Source: Acidobacteriota bacterium (lineage in GTDB: Bacteria > Acidobacteriota > Terriglobia > Terriglobales > Acidobacteriaceae). From it: 64,000 nucleotides of DNA. The notes under the pieces are model-generated. The model was not told the origin of the DNA. It saw only the letters and a list, made by a program, of their open reading frames with translations, and made no database searches. The position numbers were made by a program, and so were the translations under genes. The stretch spans positions 1 to 64,000 of the forward strand of contig JAJYCQ010000003.1 in the NCBI GenBank assembly GCA_021778315.1. The letters are read 5' to 3'. How positions within the stretch are numbered: the stretch's first letter is position 1; every line of letters begins with the position of its first letter. Of the stretch, positions 36,692 through 43,589 are shown in pieces.

Positions 36692-36834
36692 GCAACCTCG
36701 GCTCTAGTCCCCGCTTCGCAAGGGCGGCACTTCACTCCCGCCGTAACTCCGGCCTGCTCCACGCGGCTTTAGCCGCCGAAACGACCTGGCGCCTTTCAAC
36801 TGTCTACCCTCTACTGTCTGCGCCCCGCGCCCCG

Positions 36835-37725
36835 CTACGGCATCTTCTGCACCACAGTCCCCGCCGGAATCTTCAGCTCGAACTGGTCTGCCTCGAACGC
36901 CTCGTTCAGCGTCAGCTTCGTCACATCGATCTTCAGCGAGTACTCATCCAGCGGCCTCCGAATCGTAATCACCATCGGAAACTGCTGCTCCCCAAACGCC
37001 TGGTACGCCTCATAGGTCGCCTGCGTCACCACCCGTCCGTTCTCGTCATAAATATCCTGCTGAAACGGCAGCATCGTCACGCGGCTGATGTGGACGACTC
37101 GCTCCACCTGCAGCACATTCCCGCTCTTCGTCTTCAACACATTCAGGTCGTAATCCGGCTCCGCGATCGCGTCCTTATGATGTGGATCCGGCTGAATAAT
37201 CCGAGTCGACTCCGTCAGCGTCACAAACTCATCCGGCTTCACTCCCGGCACCAGCAGCGAATCCAGAAACACCGCCGGCCTCAGATTCTCCAGCCCGTTC
37301 TTCGAAGGCTTCGTCACCAGGTCGCTGCCCTGCATCCACACATTCCCATGCGACGACGCTCTCTTCAGCGTAAACGTCTCTCCATCGCTCACCATGTCCA
37401 GCGCGCTCGACCCAATCAGCGGAAGCTGCAGAATCACCCGCAGATACGCCGGCTTCTGCACAAAGATGTACCCCTTGAACGAGGTATATTCCTTGACCTT
37501 GCCTTCCTTCGATCCGCCCGTCGCCGCAACCACCAGCACCTGCGCATTCAACGTCTTCACCGCAGCGTCCCGGTCCGATACACCCTTCTCCACCTGCTCG
37601 ACGCTCTCCGTCTGATACGCCTCCGGTGCCTGCGTCTTCAACACGGCGCGGGTCGTCGACAGGCAGCCGGTTAACCCGACTCCCATCGCCATGATCAGTA
37701 TGGGCAGCACTCTCAAATGTCTCAT
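36835..37725 (-). CDS. Outer-membrane lipoprotein, LolB/DUF4292-like
   Basis: 296 residues with a lipoprotein signal peptide (ILIMAMGVGLTGC, Cys at about 21). After that come KVKEYTSFKGYIFVQKPAYL, VILQLPLIGSSALDMVSDG and NVWMQGSDLVTKPSKNGLEN, a one-sided open beta-barrel pattern like that of LolB or LolA carriers. The C-terminus (YSLKIDVTKLTLNEAFEADQ, FELKIPAG) also matches the DUF4292 type. Lipid or lipoprotein carrier function is possible. It is a host gene on the minus strand between two phage-like blocks. Confidence 0.8.
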   Translation of the reverse strand: MRHLRVLPILIMAMGVGLTGCLSTTRAVLKTQAPEAYQTESVEQVEKGVSDRDAAVKTLNAQVLVVAATGGSKEGKVKEYTSFKGYIFVQKPAYLRVILQLPLIGSSALDMVSDGETFTLKRASSHGNVWMQGSDLVTKPSKNGLENLRPAVFLDSLLVPGVKPDEFVTLTESTRIIQPDPHHKDAIAEPDYDLNVLKTKSGNVLQVERVVHISRVTMLPFQQDIYDENGRVVTQATYEAYQAFGEQQFPMVITIRRPLDEYSLKIDVTKLTLNEAFEADQFELKIPAGTVVQKMP

Positions 37726-37810
37726 CAGTCGCAGTTACTCAGTATATCGACTCCCGCCAGCCCCTTAACGATGCACTATCTCTCCGTCCCGCTCCCTCTA
37801 CCTCGTCCGC

Positions 37811-38056
37811 TCAGTCCACCGGACGCCCCAGAACGCTTTCAACATGGCTCCAGATCGCGCCATACGTCGCAATCCACGGCTTACTCACGATCTCCACCGC
37901 CACCTGCCCCGCTCCCAGCGTCCAACTCAGCGTCACACCGTCCGCTGTCGCCCTCCCGCTCGGCTGCGTCAGGTCGATAGCAGGCCCCCCAGACGCCTTC
38001 ACCTTTGCGGCGATGGCGGCTGGGTCCGGGATGCTGTAATGTTTTGTCTCGCTCAT
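37811..38056 (-). CDS. Small protein, last gene of second phage-like block
   Basis: 81 residues from the ATG at 38056; the longer open frame adds an Arg/Trp-rich tail and was rejected. Motifs: SIPDPAAIAAKVKASGGPAI, GRATADGVTLSWTLGAGQVA. It starts one base after the stop of the preceding gene, so the two are co-transcribed. Unrecognised; its association with phage-like genes is by context. Confidence 0.65.
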   Translation of the reverse strand: MSETKHYSIPDPAAIAAKVKASGGPAIDLTQPSGRATADGVTLSWTLGAGQVAVEIVSKPWIATYGAIWSHVESVLGRPVD

Positions 38057-38057
38057 C

Positions 38058-38516
38058 CTAAGCCACCACCGGTACCGAACTCGCCACCGCCACCTTACTC
38101 GCCGGCACCGCATTCAACAGCGCCGTAAGCTCTGCATCGATGATCGACACATACTTCTCAATCGAGCTCAACGTCGCCGGATTGCTCACCTTCAGCGCCG
38201 CCAGCAGCTCCGGAAGCTGTGCCTGGATCCCGGCCAGCAGCGTCGGCAGACTCGTCGCCGCATTCGCACTCGACGTAACCGCAAACGCCGTCGCCAGGTC
38301 CGCCTTGATGTTCGAAATAATCCTGTTCGCCTCCGCCCCCAGCACCGGCCCGCCCCCTACCGCCACAATCGTCACCACGATCGGCCCCAGATACGTCAGA
38401 ACTCCCTGCGCAATCGCAATCCACGACGGTGCTTCCCCAAACAGCTTCTTGAACGCGCCCTCTACCTTTGACGCGAACGACTCAATATCCCTGATAAACG
38501 TCCCAAAAATGCTCAT
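38058..38516 (-). CDS. Small membrane-associated protein of the phage-like block
   Basis: 152 residues from the ATG at 38516 with GGAGGAG upstream. An amphipathic N-terminus (SIFGTFIRDIESFASKVEGA) is followed by a hydrophobic segment (WIAIAQGVLTYLGPIVVTIV) and a helical Ala/Leu-rich part (LATAFAVTSSANAATSLPTL, GIQAQLPELLAALKVS). It could be a holin-like or scaffold-type protein, but no family was recognised. Confidence 0.6.
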   Translation of the reverse strand: MSIFGTFIRDIESFASKVEGAFKKLFGEAPSWIAIAQGVLTYLGPIVVTIVAVGGGPVLGAEANRIISNIKADLATAFAVTSSANAATSLPTLLAGIQAQLPELLAALKVSNPATLSSIEKYVSIIDAELTALLNAVPASKVAVASSVPVVA

Positions 38517-38607
38517 GCCTGTCTCCTCCGGGAATCCCCGGCCTTCCTGCAAATCTCAACCTTGGTTCGACCACCCACATCGCCCTACTCCGCCCTACTC
38601 TCTGCTA

Positions 38608-38949
38608 CTACTCCCCGCTACTTCCCGCCGCCGCTCCCTGCGCTTCCTTCCACGCCCGTTCCCGCTCGATCATCTCCCGCTCCATCTGCTCCAGGTGCTT
38701 CACCACTGAACCCTTCCTCCGCGACGGGCTCTTCCGCACCGGCTTCAGCAGCTCGTTCGCCAGCTTTACATGGGGGCAGCTCCCCTTCTTCGCCGCCTCC
38801 ACAAATCCCTGCACAATCCCCTCAAACTCCCGCGCCAGCGTCCGCCTCATATGGCTCCGGCACTCCCCCGGCCGCATCGGCTTCACTTTCGCCACGCCAA
38901 CAGCGACCTTCACCCCATCCACAGCCTCATCCTGCCCATTCCCTGCCAT
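38608..38949 (-). CDS. Small helical protein of the phage-like block (possible small terminase)
   Basis: 113 residues, with GGAGGGGC just before the ATG. Charged and helical: MRRTLAREFEGIVQGFVEAA, CPHVKLANELLKPVRK, VVKHLEQMEREMIERERAWK. Basic and acidic helices of this type occur in DNA-binding packaging proteins, so a terminase small subunit is possible but not demonstrated. It lies just downstream of a strong terminator, so it probably has its own promoter or depends on read-through. Confidence 0.55.
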   Translation of the reverse strand: MAGNGQDEAVDGVKVAVGVAKVKPMRPGECRSHMRRTLAREFEGIVQGFVEAAKKGSCPHVKLANELLKPVRKSPSRRKGSVVKHLEQMEREMIERERAWKEAQGAAAGSSGE

Positions 38950-38964
38950 TGCCCCTCCAAAACA

Positions 38965-38995
38965 AAACGGGAGGCCCCAGTGGGGTCTCCCGTTT
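38965..38995 (-). terminator. Terminator after the sigma-like regulator
   Basis: A 9-bp perfect stem (AAACGGGAG at 38965-38973, CTCCCGTTT at 38987-38995) with an inner GCCCC/GGGGT extension. On the minus strand it is followed by TTTTGTTTTGG. It ends the transcript of the regulator gene and precedes the next small gene. Confidence 0.85.
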
Positions 38996-39078
38996 GCTCT
39001 ACAAATATTTTGTCTACTTCTTAAGAATAGCAGGTTGGCTACACCCGCTATGCCAACTTTCTGGAACTTTTATTTGAC

Positions 39079-39717
39079 TTAGAATGAAACACTTCGGGGA
39101 ATCTCCTCGCCTCGACCCCCTTGACAGCTTTTCAGCGGTTCGAGCAGCCGAGCCTCCAGAAACATCTCCGTCAGCCGGTCCAGCGCCCGCCCATACTGCC
39201 GGATGCAGTTCCGCAGACTCAGCCCCAGCATCCCCGCAGCTTCGCCCTGCGTGTACTGCTGCAGCGCGATCCGCTTGATCAGCTGCTGGTCCATCACCTG
39301 CAACCTACCCAGCCGCTTCTCCACATCGAAGCAGAAGATCACAGCATCCTCAAAGCCATGCACCTTATAACTCGATATATTGCCCTGAAACAGCTCCCGC
39401 CCCAGCAGCGACGGTACCCGTCCCGCCTGCATCGACAGCCGCAGATACCGCCGCAACATCCCCTCCGTGTACTTGCGATAAAACGCCAGTTCCACCTTCG
39501 GTTCGCTGCTCTCAGCGGCTGCTGACTCCCGCACCGTCGCGGCATAACTCTCCGCAACCGCCCATACCCGTGGAAGATTCAACGCGTTGGATCGTCTCGC
39601 GACCACCCTCCCCGTACTTCCCTCGCGTATCTCCTGCTCATGCTCTACCGCTAGCACTCGCCGCGGAACCAGCATCAGCCCGGCTCCCTGCTCTCGCATA
39701 CCCAGTTGCTTCTTCAT
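39079..39717 (-). CDS. Sigma-70 region 4-like regulator of the phage-like element
   Basis: 212 residues from the ATG at 39717, with GGGAGGTG upstream; the longer open frame was rejected. The middle holds YRKYTEGMLRRYLRLSMQAG. A helix-turn-helix close to the end (LIKRIALQQYTQGEAAGMLG, then LSLRNCIRQYGRALDRLTEM) resembles sigma factor region 4 or ArpU-type late regulators. It would be the likeliest transcription regulator for the structural genes. Its start overlaps the zinc-ribbon gene stop by four bases. No region 2 was identified. Confidence 0.65.
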   Translation of the reverse strand: MKKQLGMREQGAGLMLVPRRVLAVEHEQEIREGSTGRVVARRSNALNLPRVWAVAESYAATVRESAAAESSEPKVELAFYRKYTEGMLRRYLRLSMQAGRVPSLLGRELFQGNISSYKVHGFEDAVIFCFDVEKRLGRLQVMDQQLIKRIALQQYTQGEAAGMLGLSLRNCIRQYGRALDRLTEMFLEARLLEPLKSCQGGRGEEIPRSVSF

Positions 39718-39908
39718 CGAGCACCTCCCATGCACGCCGCTGTACTCACAGTGGTGCACCGCTGTACTCGACGACTCGACGCCAGCGGTGCCGGAAACTC
39801 CGACAACCACTGAGCGCATCCACGGCAGTAAACTCCATGCCCCATGGCGCGCAACCACAGCGCCCCACAGGCTTCACATACCTTCAAATCAACGCGGAAG
39901 TCCTTCAT
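39714..39908 (-). CDS. Small zinc-ribbon protein
   Basis: 64 residues with two CxxC pairs (CEACGALWL and YCRGCAQWL), the spacing of a small zinc ribbon. A purine-rich GGAGAAAAAAG site precedes the ATG. It overlaps the next gene by four bases (ATGA), so they are coupled. Such proteins often bind DNA, RNA or polymerase. Unrecognised family. Confidence 0.7.
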   Translation of the reverse strand: MKDFRVDLKVCEACGALWLRAMGHGVYCRGCAQWLSEFPAPLASSRRVQRCTTVSTAACMGGAR

Positions 39909-39949
39909 TTCTTTTTTCTCCAGGCACTACTCTCCCCGGCGAGCCTCGG

Positions 39950-40174
39950 TCATTTTTCAGCGGTCGGATGGGCTCGCTCAGTTGCTATTAGGTCTGCTCG
40001 CCCTCGGTCTTCGGTCTCCGTCGGAGTCCCGGCTGGTGGCATTACCTGCTGTTGTCGTCTTTCGCCGGACTCGGCCCTGGAAATGCCCGCCCGCCTCCTG
40101 CTTTCCCCTCGAAGTCTTTCGCCTCCCCCGCAGCTCCATTTCATGGGCTCCGGCAAAGAATCGCCTTCGTTCAA
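39950..40174 (-). CDS. Uncertain small basic ORF
   Basis: 74 residues in frame, Arg/Glu-rich (GGERLRGESRRRAGISRAES), with no clear ribosome site; a second overlapping frame (39978-40211, TTG start) is equally basic and equally weak. Either, both or neither may be a first small gene of the phage-like transcript. Composition is consistent with a short DNA-binding protein but nothing more can be said. Confidence 0.25.
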   Translation of the reverse strand: MNEGDSLPEPMKWSCGGGERLRGESRRRAGISRAESGERRQQQVMPPAGTPTETEDRGRADLIATERAHPTAEK

Positions 40175-40211
40175 GTTCTGCGGTTATAGCGCCGAACCCT
40201 ATTCCCGTCAA

Positions 40212-40417
40212 CTTCTATTTTCAAAGAGAGCTAAATCGCTCTAACCACAATAACTACAATAAGTTGGGTGTATATTCCCAAAACTCTGTCTGTGGATATT
40301 CGCTAAATGTTCGCCTCTCAATAGGTTGCCCGCTTTTTGCCTAAATTTCATCCCCTTCCACCCCTATAACTTGCGTTCCTCCCACCCTCACCACAAGACG
40401 ATTCCCCCGTCCGCCTC
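40212..40417 (-). promoter_or_regulatory. AT-rich promoter region of the second phage-like block
   Basis: About 200 bases between the phage-like genes and mltG, much more AT-rich than the surroundings. It contains a tandem repeat of a 9-mer (CCACAATAA at 40245-40253, CTACAATAA at 40254-40262) that looks like a regulator-binding site, and TATTCC and TGTGGATATT elements nearby. It probably drives the minus-strand genes. Exact -35/-10 elements could not be settled. Confidence 0.4.
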
Positions 40418-41416
40418 CTACCGTTTTGCCTCCGCGCGGTACGTCGCCACATTCGCGTTATGCTCCTCCAATGTCGCCGCAAACCGCGTCGCCCCCGCCG
40501 AATTCGCCACAAAATACAAATAATCCGTCCGCGCCGGCCGGAGCACCGCCTTCAGCGCTGCCACTCCCGGGTTACAGATCGGCCCCGGCGGCAGTCCCGC
40601 ATGCACATACGTGTTGTACGCCGAGTCCGACTTCAGCTCGCTCTGGTGAATCACCCCCGTCCACGTCCCCCGCAGCAGCGACGCATAAATCACCGCCGGA
40701 TCCGTCTGCAGCGGCATCCCCGCCGCCAGTCGGTTCTCAAACACGCTCGCTACCACCGGCCGCTCCGCGTCAATATGAACCTCCTTCTCCACCAGCGACG
40801 CCATCGTCACCGTCCGCTCCACCTCCCCGCGATGCATCCCCAGCCGCGTCACCTCCTGCCCAAACCGGTGCACCATCGCCGTCAGCATCTGCGCTGCCGT
40901 CTCATGACGCCCAAACTTGTACGTATCCGGAAACAGGTACCCCTCCAGCGACCTCGCTCCTCCCGTCGGAACCCATGCCTCAATCAGCTCCGTATGCTGC
41001 TCCTCCGCCAGCAGAAAATCCTCCCTCGAATCCAGTCCCGCCGCCGCCACCGCGCCCGCAATATCAAAGATGTTGAACCCCTCCGGAACCACCACCGTCA
41101 CGGTATATACATCTCCCCTGCGCAGCCGGTCGTACACCTCCGCCATCGTCGCCGCGTGGTCGAACCGGTACTCCCCGGCCTTCAGCGTCCCCGCGCCCGG
41201 CCCTCGCACGCTCTTCCACACCGTCAAAGCGTCAAACGCCACCGCACTGCGAACGATCCCCGCCTTCTGCAACGCCCTCGCAATCCCCGCCGTCCCCGTC
41301 CCCGGAGCAATCTCCACAAACGTCTCCGCCCCCGGCCCAAACGGCACCAGCACAAAGAACCCCACCGCCACCGCCACCAAAACCGCCACCACCACCAAAG
41401 TCTTCAGCACCCTCAC
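40418..41416 (-). CDS. mltG: Endolytic murein transglycosylase
   Basis: 332 residues from a GTG at 41416, chosen because GAGGTG precedes it; a TTG 18 bases upstream is also open. An N-terminal membrane anchor (LVVVAVLVAVAVGFFVLVPF) is followed by a LysM-like part and the YceG catalytic domain with SLEGYLFPDTYKF, MASLVEKEV containing the catalytic glutamate, and YNTYVHAGLPPGPICNPG. MltG cleaves nascent glycan strands and sets their length. It is divergent from ruvX, 88 bases apart. Confidence 0.93.
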   Translation of the reverse strand: MRVLKTLVVVAVLVAVAVGFFVLVPFGPGAETFVEIAPGTGTAGIARALQKAGIVRSAVAFDALTVWKSVRGPGAGTLKAGEYRFDHAATMAEVYDRLRRGDVYTVTVVVPEGFNIFDIAGAVAAAGLDSREDFLLAEEQHTELIEAWVPTGGARSLEGYLFPDTYKFGRHETAAQMLTAMVHRFGQEVTRLGMHRGEVERTVTMASLVEKEVHIDAERPVVASVFENRLAAGMPLQTDPAVIYASLLRGTWTGVIHQSELKSDSAYNTYVHAGLPPGPICNPGVAALKAVLRPARTDYLYFVANSAGATRFAATLEEHNANVATYRAEAKR

Positions 41417-41503
41417 AAGCACCACCTCACCCAAGCATTCTAGTCATAACTCCCAACTGTCTACTGTCTACCTGTCCGCCCCTCTCCCCCGTACACTAAC
41501 TCC

Positions 41504-42004
41504 GTGCCCCATCCCCGCATCCTCGCGCTCGACGTCGGCGACCGCCGCATCGGCCTCGCCATCACCGACCCCCTCGGTCTCACCGCACAGCCTCTCTTCA
41601 CCCTCCACCGCGCCAGCCCCAAACCAAATATAAGAGCCGACCTCAAGTCCATCGCCCGCTTCATCCGCCAGCACAAAGTCGAAGCCCTCCTCGTCGGCAA
41701 CCCCCTCCACGCCGACGGCACGCCCAGCCCCCAGGCCGCCAAAGCCCAGGCCTTCGCCCAGGCCCTCCACGAAGCCTACCCCACCCTCCCCCTCCATCTC
41801 CTCGACGAGCGCCTCACCACTCACGACGCCCACGCCCTCCTCGACGCCTCCGGCAACTTCCCCCGCTTCGCCTCCGGCTCCAACGCCCGTTCCACCCGCC
41901 TCGACCGCACCGACATCATCGACCAGGTAGCCGCCACCCTCCTCCTCCAGAGCTTCCTCTCCGCCTCCAGCCCCACTCTTCTCCCCGATCCTGACGCCTC
42001 GTAG
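41504..42004 (+). CDS. ruvX: Holliday junction resolvase-like protein
   Basis: 166 residues from a GTG at 41504. The RNase H-like fold motifs are ILALDVGDRRIGLAITD (first Asp), LLVGNPLHADGT and LDERLTT. In E. coli this family (YqgF) acts in 16S rRNA maturation and possibly on junction DNA. mltG and ruvX being neighbours is a common arrangement. A TTG or ATG start was not found nearby, so the GTG is used. Confidence 0.93.
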   Translation: MPHPRILALDVGDRRIGLAITDPLGLTAQPLFTLHRASPKPNIRADLKSIARFIRQHKVEALLVGNPLHADGTPSPQAAKAQAFAQALHEAYPTLPLHLLDERLTTHDAHALLDASGNFPRFASGSNARSTRLDRTDIIDQVAATLLLQSFLSASSPTLLPDPDAS

Positions 42005-42069
42005 CCAAACTCCTCGTCTACCATTTCGTATAATCGACTTTTAACTCCCCTGCCCTGCCGACTTACGGC

Positions 42070-42588
42070 ATGGCCAGCAAAGCAGACCCAAGCATGGAAG
42101 ACATCAAAAAAGCCCTCGAAGAGCAGATCAAAGCCCTCGAATACGAGCTCACCACCGAACTCCCCGCCGAGATCAAGAAAGCCGTCGCCCTCGGCGATCT
42201 CTCCGAAAACGCCGAGTATCACTCCGCCAAACAGCGCCAGGAGTTCGTCAACGCCCGCCTCGGCCAGCTCAAAAAGCGCATGGGCGAGCTCGCCATGGTC
42301 AACCTCGACAACATCCCCCGCGACAAAGTCGGCTTTGGCTCCACCGTCGTCGTCTTCGACTCCACCAAGGAAGAGCACATCACCTACAAGCTCGTCACCA
42401 GCGAAGAATCCGACGTCACCAAGGGCCTCATCTCCACCACCTCCCCCATTGGCCGAGCCCTCCTCAGCAAAGAAATCGGAGACACCGCCACCGTGATCAC
42501 CCCCAACGGCAAGCGTGAACTCGAAGTCCTCAAACTCACCACCATCCACGAAACCATCAAAGTCACCACCCTCAAGGTCCCCGAGTAG
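42070..42588 (+). CDS. greA: Transcription elongation factor GreA/GreB family
   Basis: 172 residues. The N-terminal coiled coil contains KKAVALGDLSENAEYHSAKQ, the conserved acidic DLSENAEY tip that enters the RNA polymerase secondary channel and triggers cleavage of backtracked RNA. The C-terminal domain has VGFGSTVVVFDS and SPIGRALLSKEIGDTATVI. It lies between ruvX and the intergenic repeat array. Confidence 0.96.
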   Translation: MASKADPSMEDIKKALEEQIKALEYELTTELPAEIKKAVALGDLSENAEYHSAKQRQEFVNARLGQLKKRMGELAMVNLDNIPRDKVGFGSTVVVFDSTKEEHITYKLVTSEESDVTKGLISTTSPIGRALLSKEIGDTATVITPNGKRELEVLKLTTIHETIKVTTLKVPE

Positions 42589-42664
42589 CCTCACCCGCAC
42601 CTCCCACTCCGTCCTCTCGACCGCAGGCGCGCCTCCTTTTGCGCGCCGCCGTCAGGAGTCCCCT

Positions 42665-42760
42665 GTGCCGTTGCCTTTGCTTTTGCCTTTGCCTTTGCTT
42701 TTGCTTTTGCCTTTGCCTTTGCCTTTGCTTTTCTGGCTGTCATCCCGCAGGGATCTGCTT
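42665..42760 (+). repeat. Degenerate TTGCCT/TTGCTT hexamer array with conserved tail
   Basis: About ten TTGCCT or TTGCTT hexamers at 42671-42735 end in the shared element CTGGCTGTCATCCCGCAGGG-ATCTGCTT at 42733-42760. The same combination appears at 46790-46870 and 52060-52247. It sits in intergenic DNA after greA. Translated frames are meaningless, so this is a dispersed non-coding repeat. Confidence 0.85.
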
Positions 42761-42953
42761 CTTCTGTTGCCCTTGCACTTGCCTTTCTATCTGTCATTCC
42801 GAGGCGCAGCCGGGGAACCCGCTTCTCGCGAGCGAAGCAAGCACCCGTTCTCCAGCGCGCCCTCTAAATCCCCGTCATCTCCACCACCGCAGCACTCCGT
42901 CACAAGCACTAGCCCCCCGCAGCCCCACATCCGCGATAAACTGATAGGACGCA

Positions 42954-43589
42954 ATGACCTGGACACGTGCCTTCGGCAACGGCAGCGGCTGGCTGCTACA
43001 AAAGATCGTCAACGGTCTCGCCCTCTCGCGCATCTCCCCCAACACCCTCACCTTCATCGGCCTCATCATCAACGTCGTCGCCGCCTTCTTCTTCGGCTAC
43101 GCCCGCGCCAACAACTACGTCCGCATGTTCCTCTACGCCGGCCTCGTCATCATCGGTGCAGGCCTATTCGACATGGTCGACGGCCGAGTCGCCCGCCAGA
43201 CCAACCAGGTCTCCGTCTTTGGCGCCTTCTTCGATTCCGTCCTCGACCGCTACTCCGACGTCGCCCTCTTCTTCGGCCTGCTCGTCTTCTACGCCCGAGG
43301 CAACCGCTTCTTCTATGTCTTCCTCGTAGCCTTCGTCATGACCGCCTCGCTCATGGTCAGCTACACCAGAGCCCGAGCCGAAGCCCTCATCGGCTCCTGC
43401 AAAGTCGGCTTCATGGAGCGCCCCGAGCGCATCGTCCTCGTCATCCTCGGAGCCCTCTTCGAGCGCTGGGACGCCATGGCCCCCGCCCTCTGGATCCTCG
43501 CCATCATGGCCACCCTCACCGTCATCCACCGCATCCGCTACACCTACCTAGAAACCGAACGCCGCAAACTCCAGCTCTCTCCCAAATGA
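42954..43589 (+). CDS. CDP-alcohol phosphatidyltransferase
   Basis: 211 residues with about six hydrophobic segments. The catalytic signature DxxDGxxAR...GxxxDxxxD is intact: DMVDGRVARQTNQVSVFGAF followed by FDSVLDR. The enzyme joins CDP-diacylglycerol to an alcohol, for example glycerol-3-phosphate or inositol phosphate; which one is not clear here. The stop overlaps the next start by four bases (ATGA), so the isoaspartyl peptidase is co-expressed. Confidence 0.9.
   Translation: MTWTRAFGNGSGWLLQKIVNGLALSRISPNTLTFIGLIINVVAAFFFGYARANNYVRMFLYAGLVIIGAGLFDMVDGRVARQTNQVSVFGAFFDSVLDRYSDVALFFGLLVFYARGNRFFYVFLVAFVMTASLMVSYTRARAEALIGSCKVGFMERPERIVLVILGALFERWDAMAPALWILAIMATLTVIHRIRYTYLETERRKLQLSPK

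Noticed and set aside
38563..38580. GGTTCGACC as tRNA T-loop
   Set aside because: No anticodon arm or acceptor stem could be built around it. No tRNA gene was seen anywhere in the window.
16163..40417. att sites of a recent prophage
   Set aside because: No direct repeat or tRNA end was found at the borders of the phage-like region, and no integrase is present.
42665..42735. Hexamer array as CRISPR
   Set aside because: The units are 6 bases long with no spacers of constant length and no cas genes nearby. It is a simple-sequence repeat.
42515..43585. Long + strand frame upstream of the isoaspartyl peptidase
   Set aside because: The 357-codon extension overlaps greA, repeat DNA and the phosphatidyltransferase in another frame and is Arg/Pro/Leu-rich with no family features. 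The peptidase starts at 43586.
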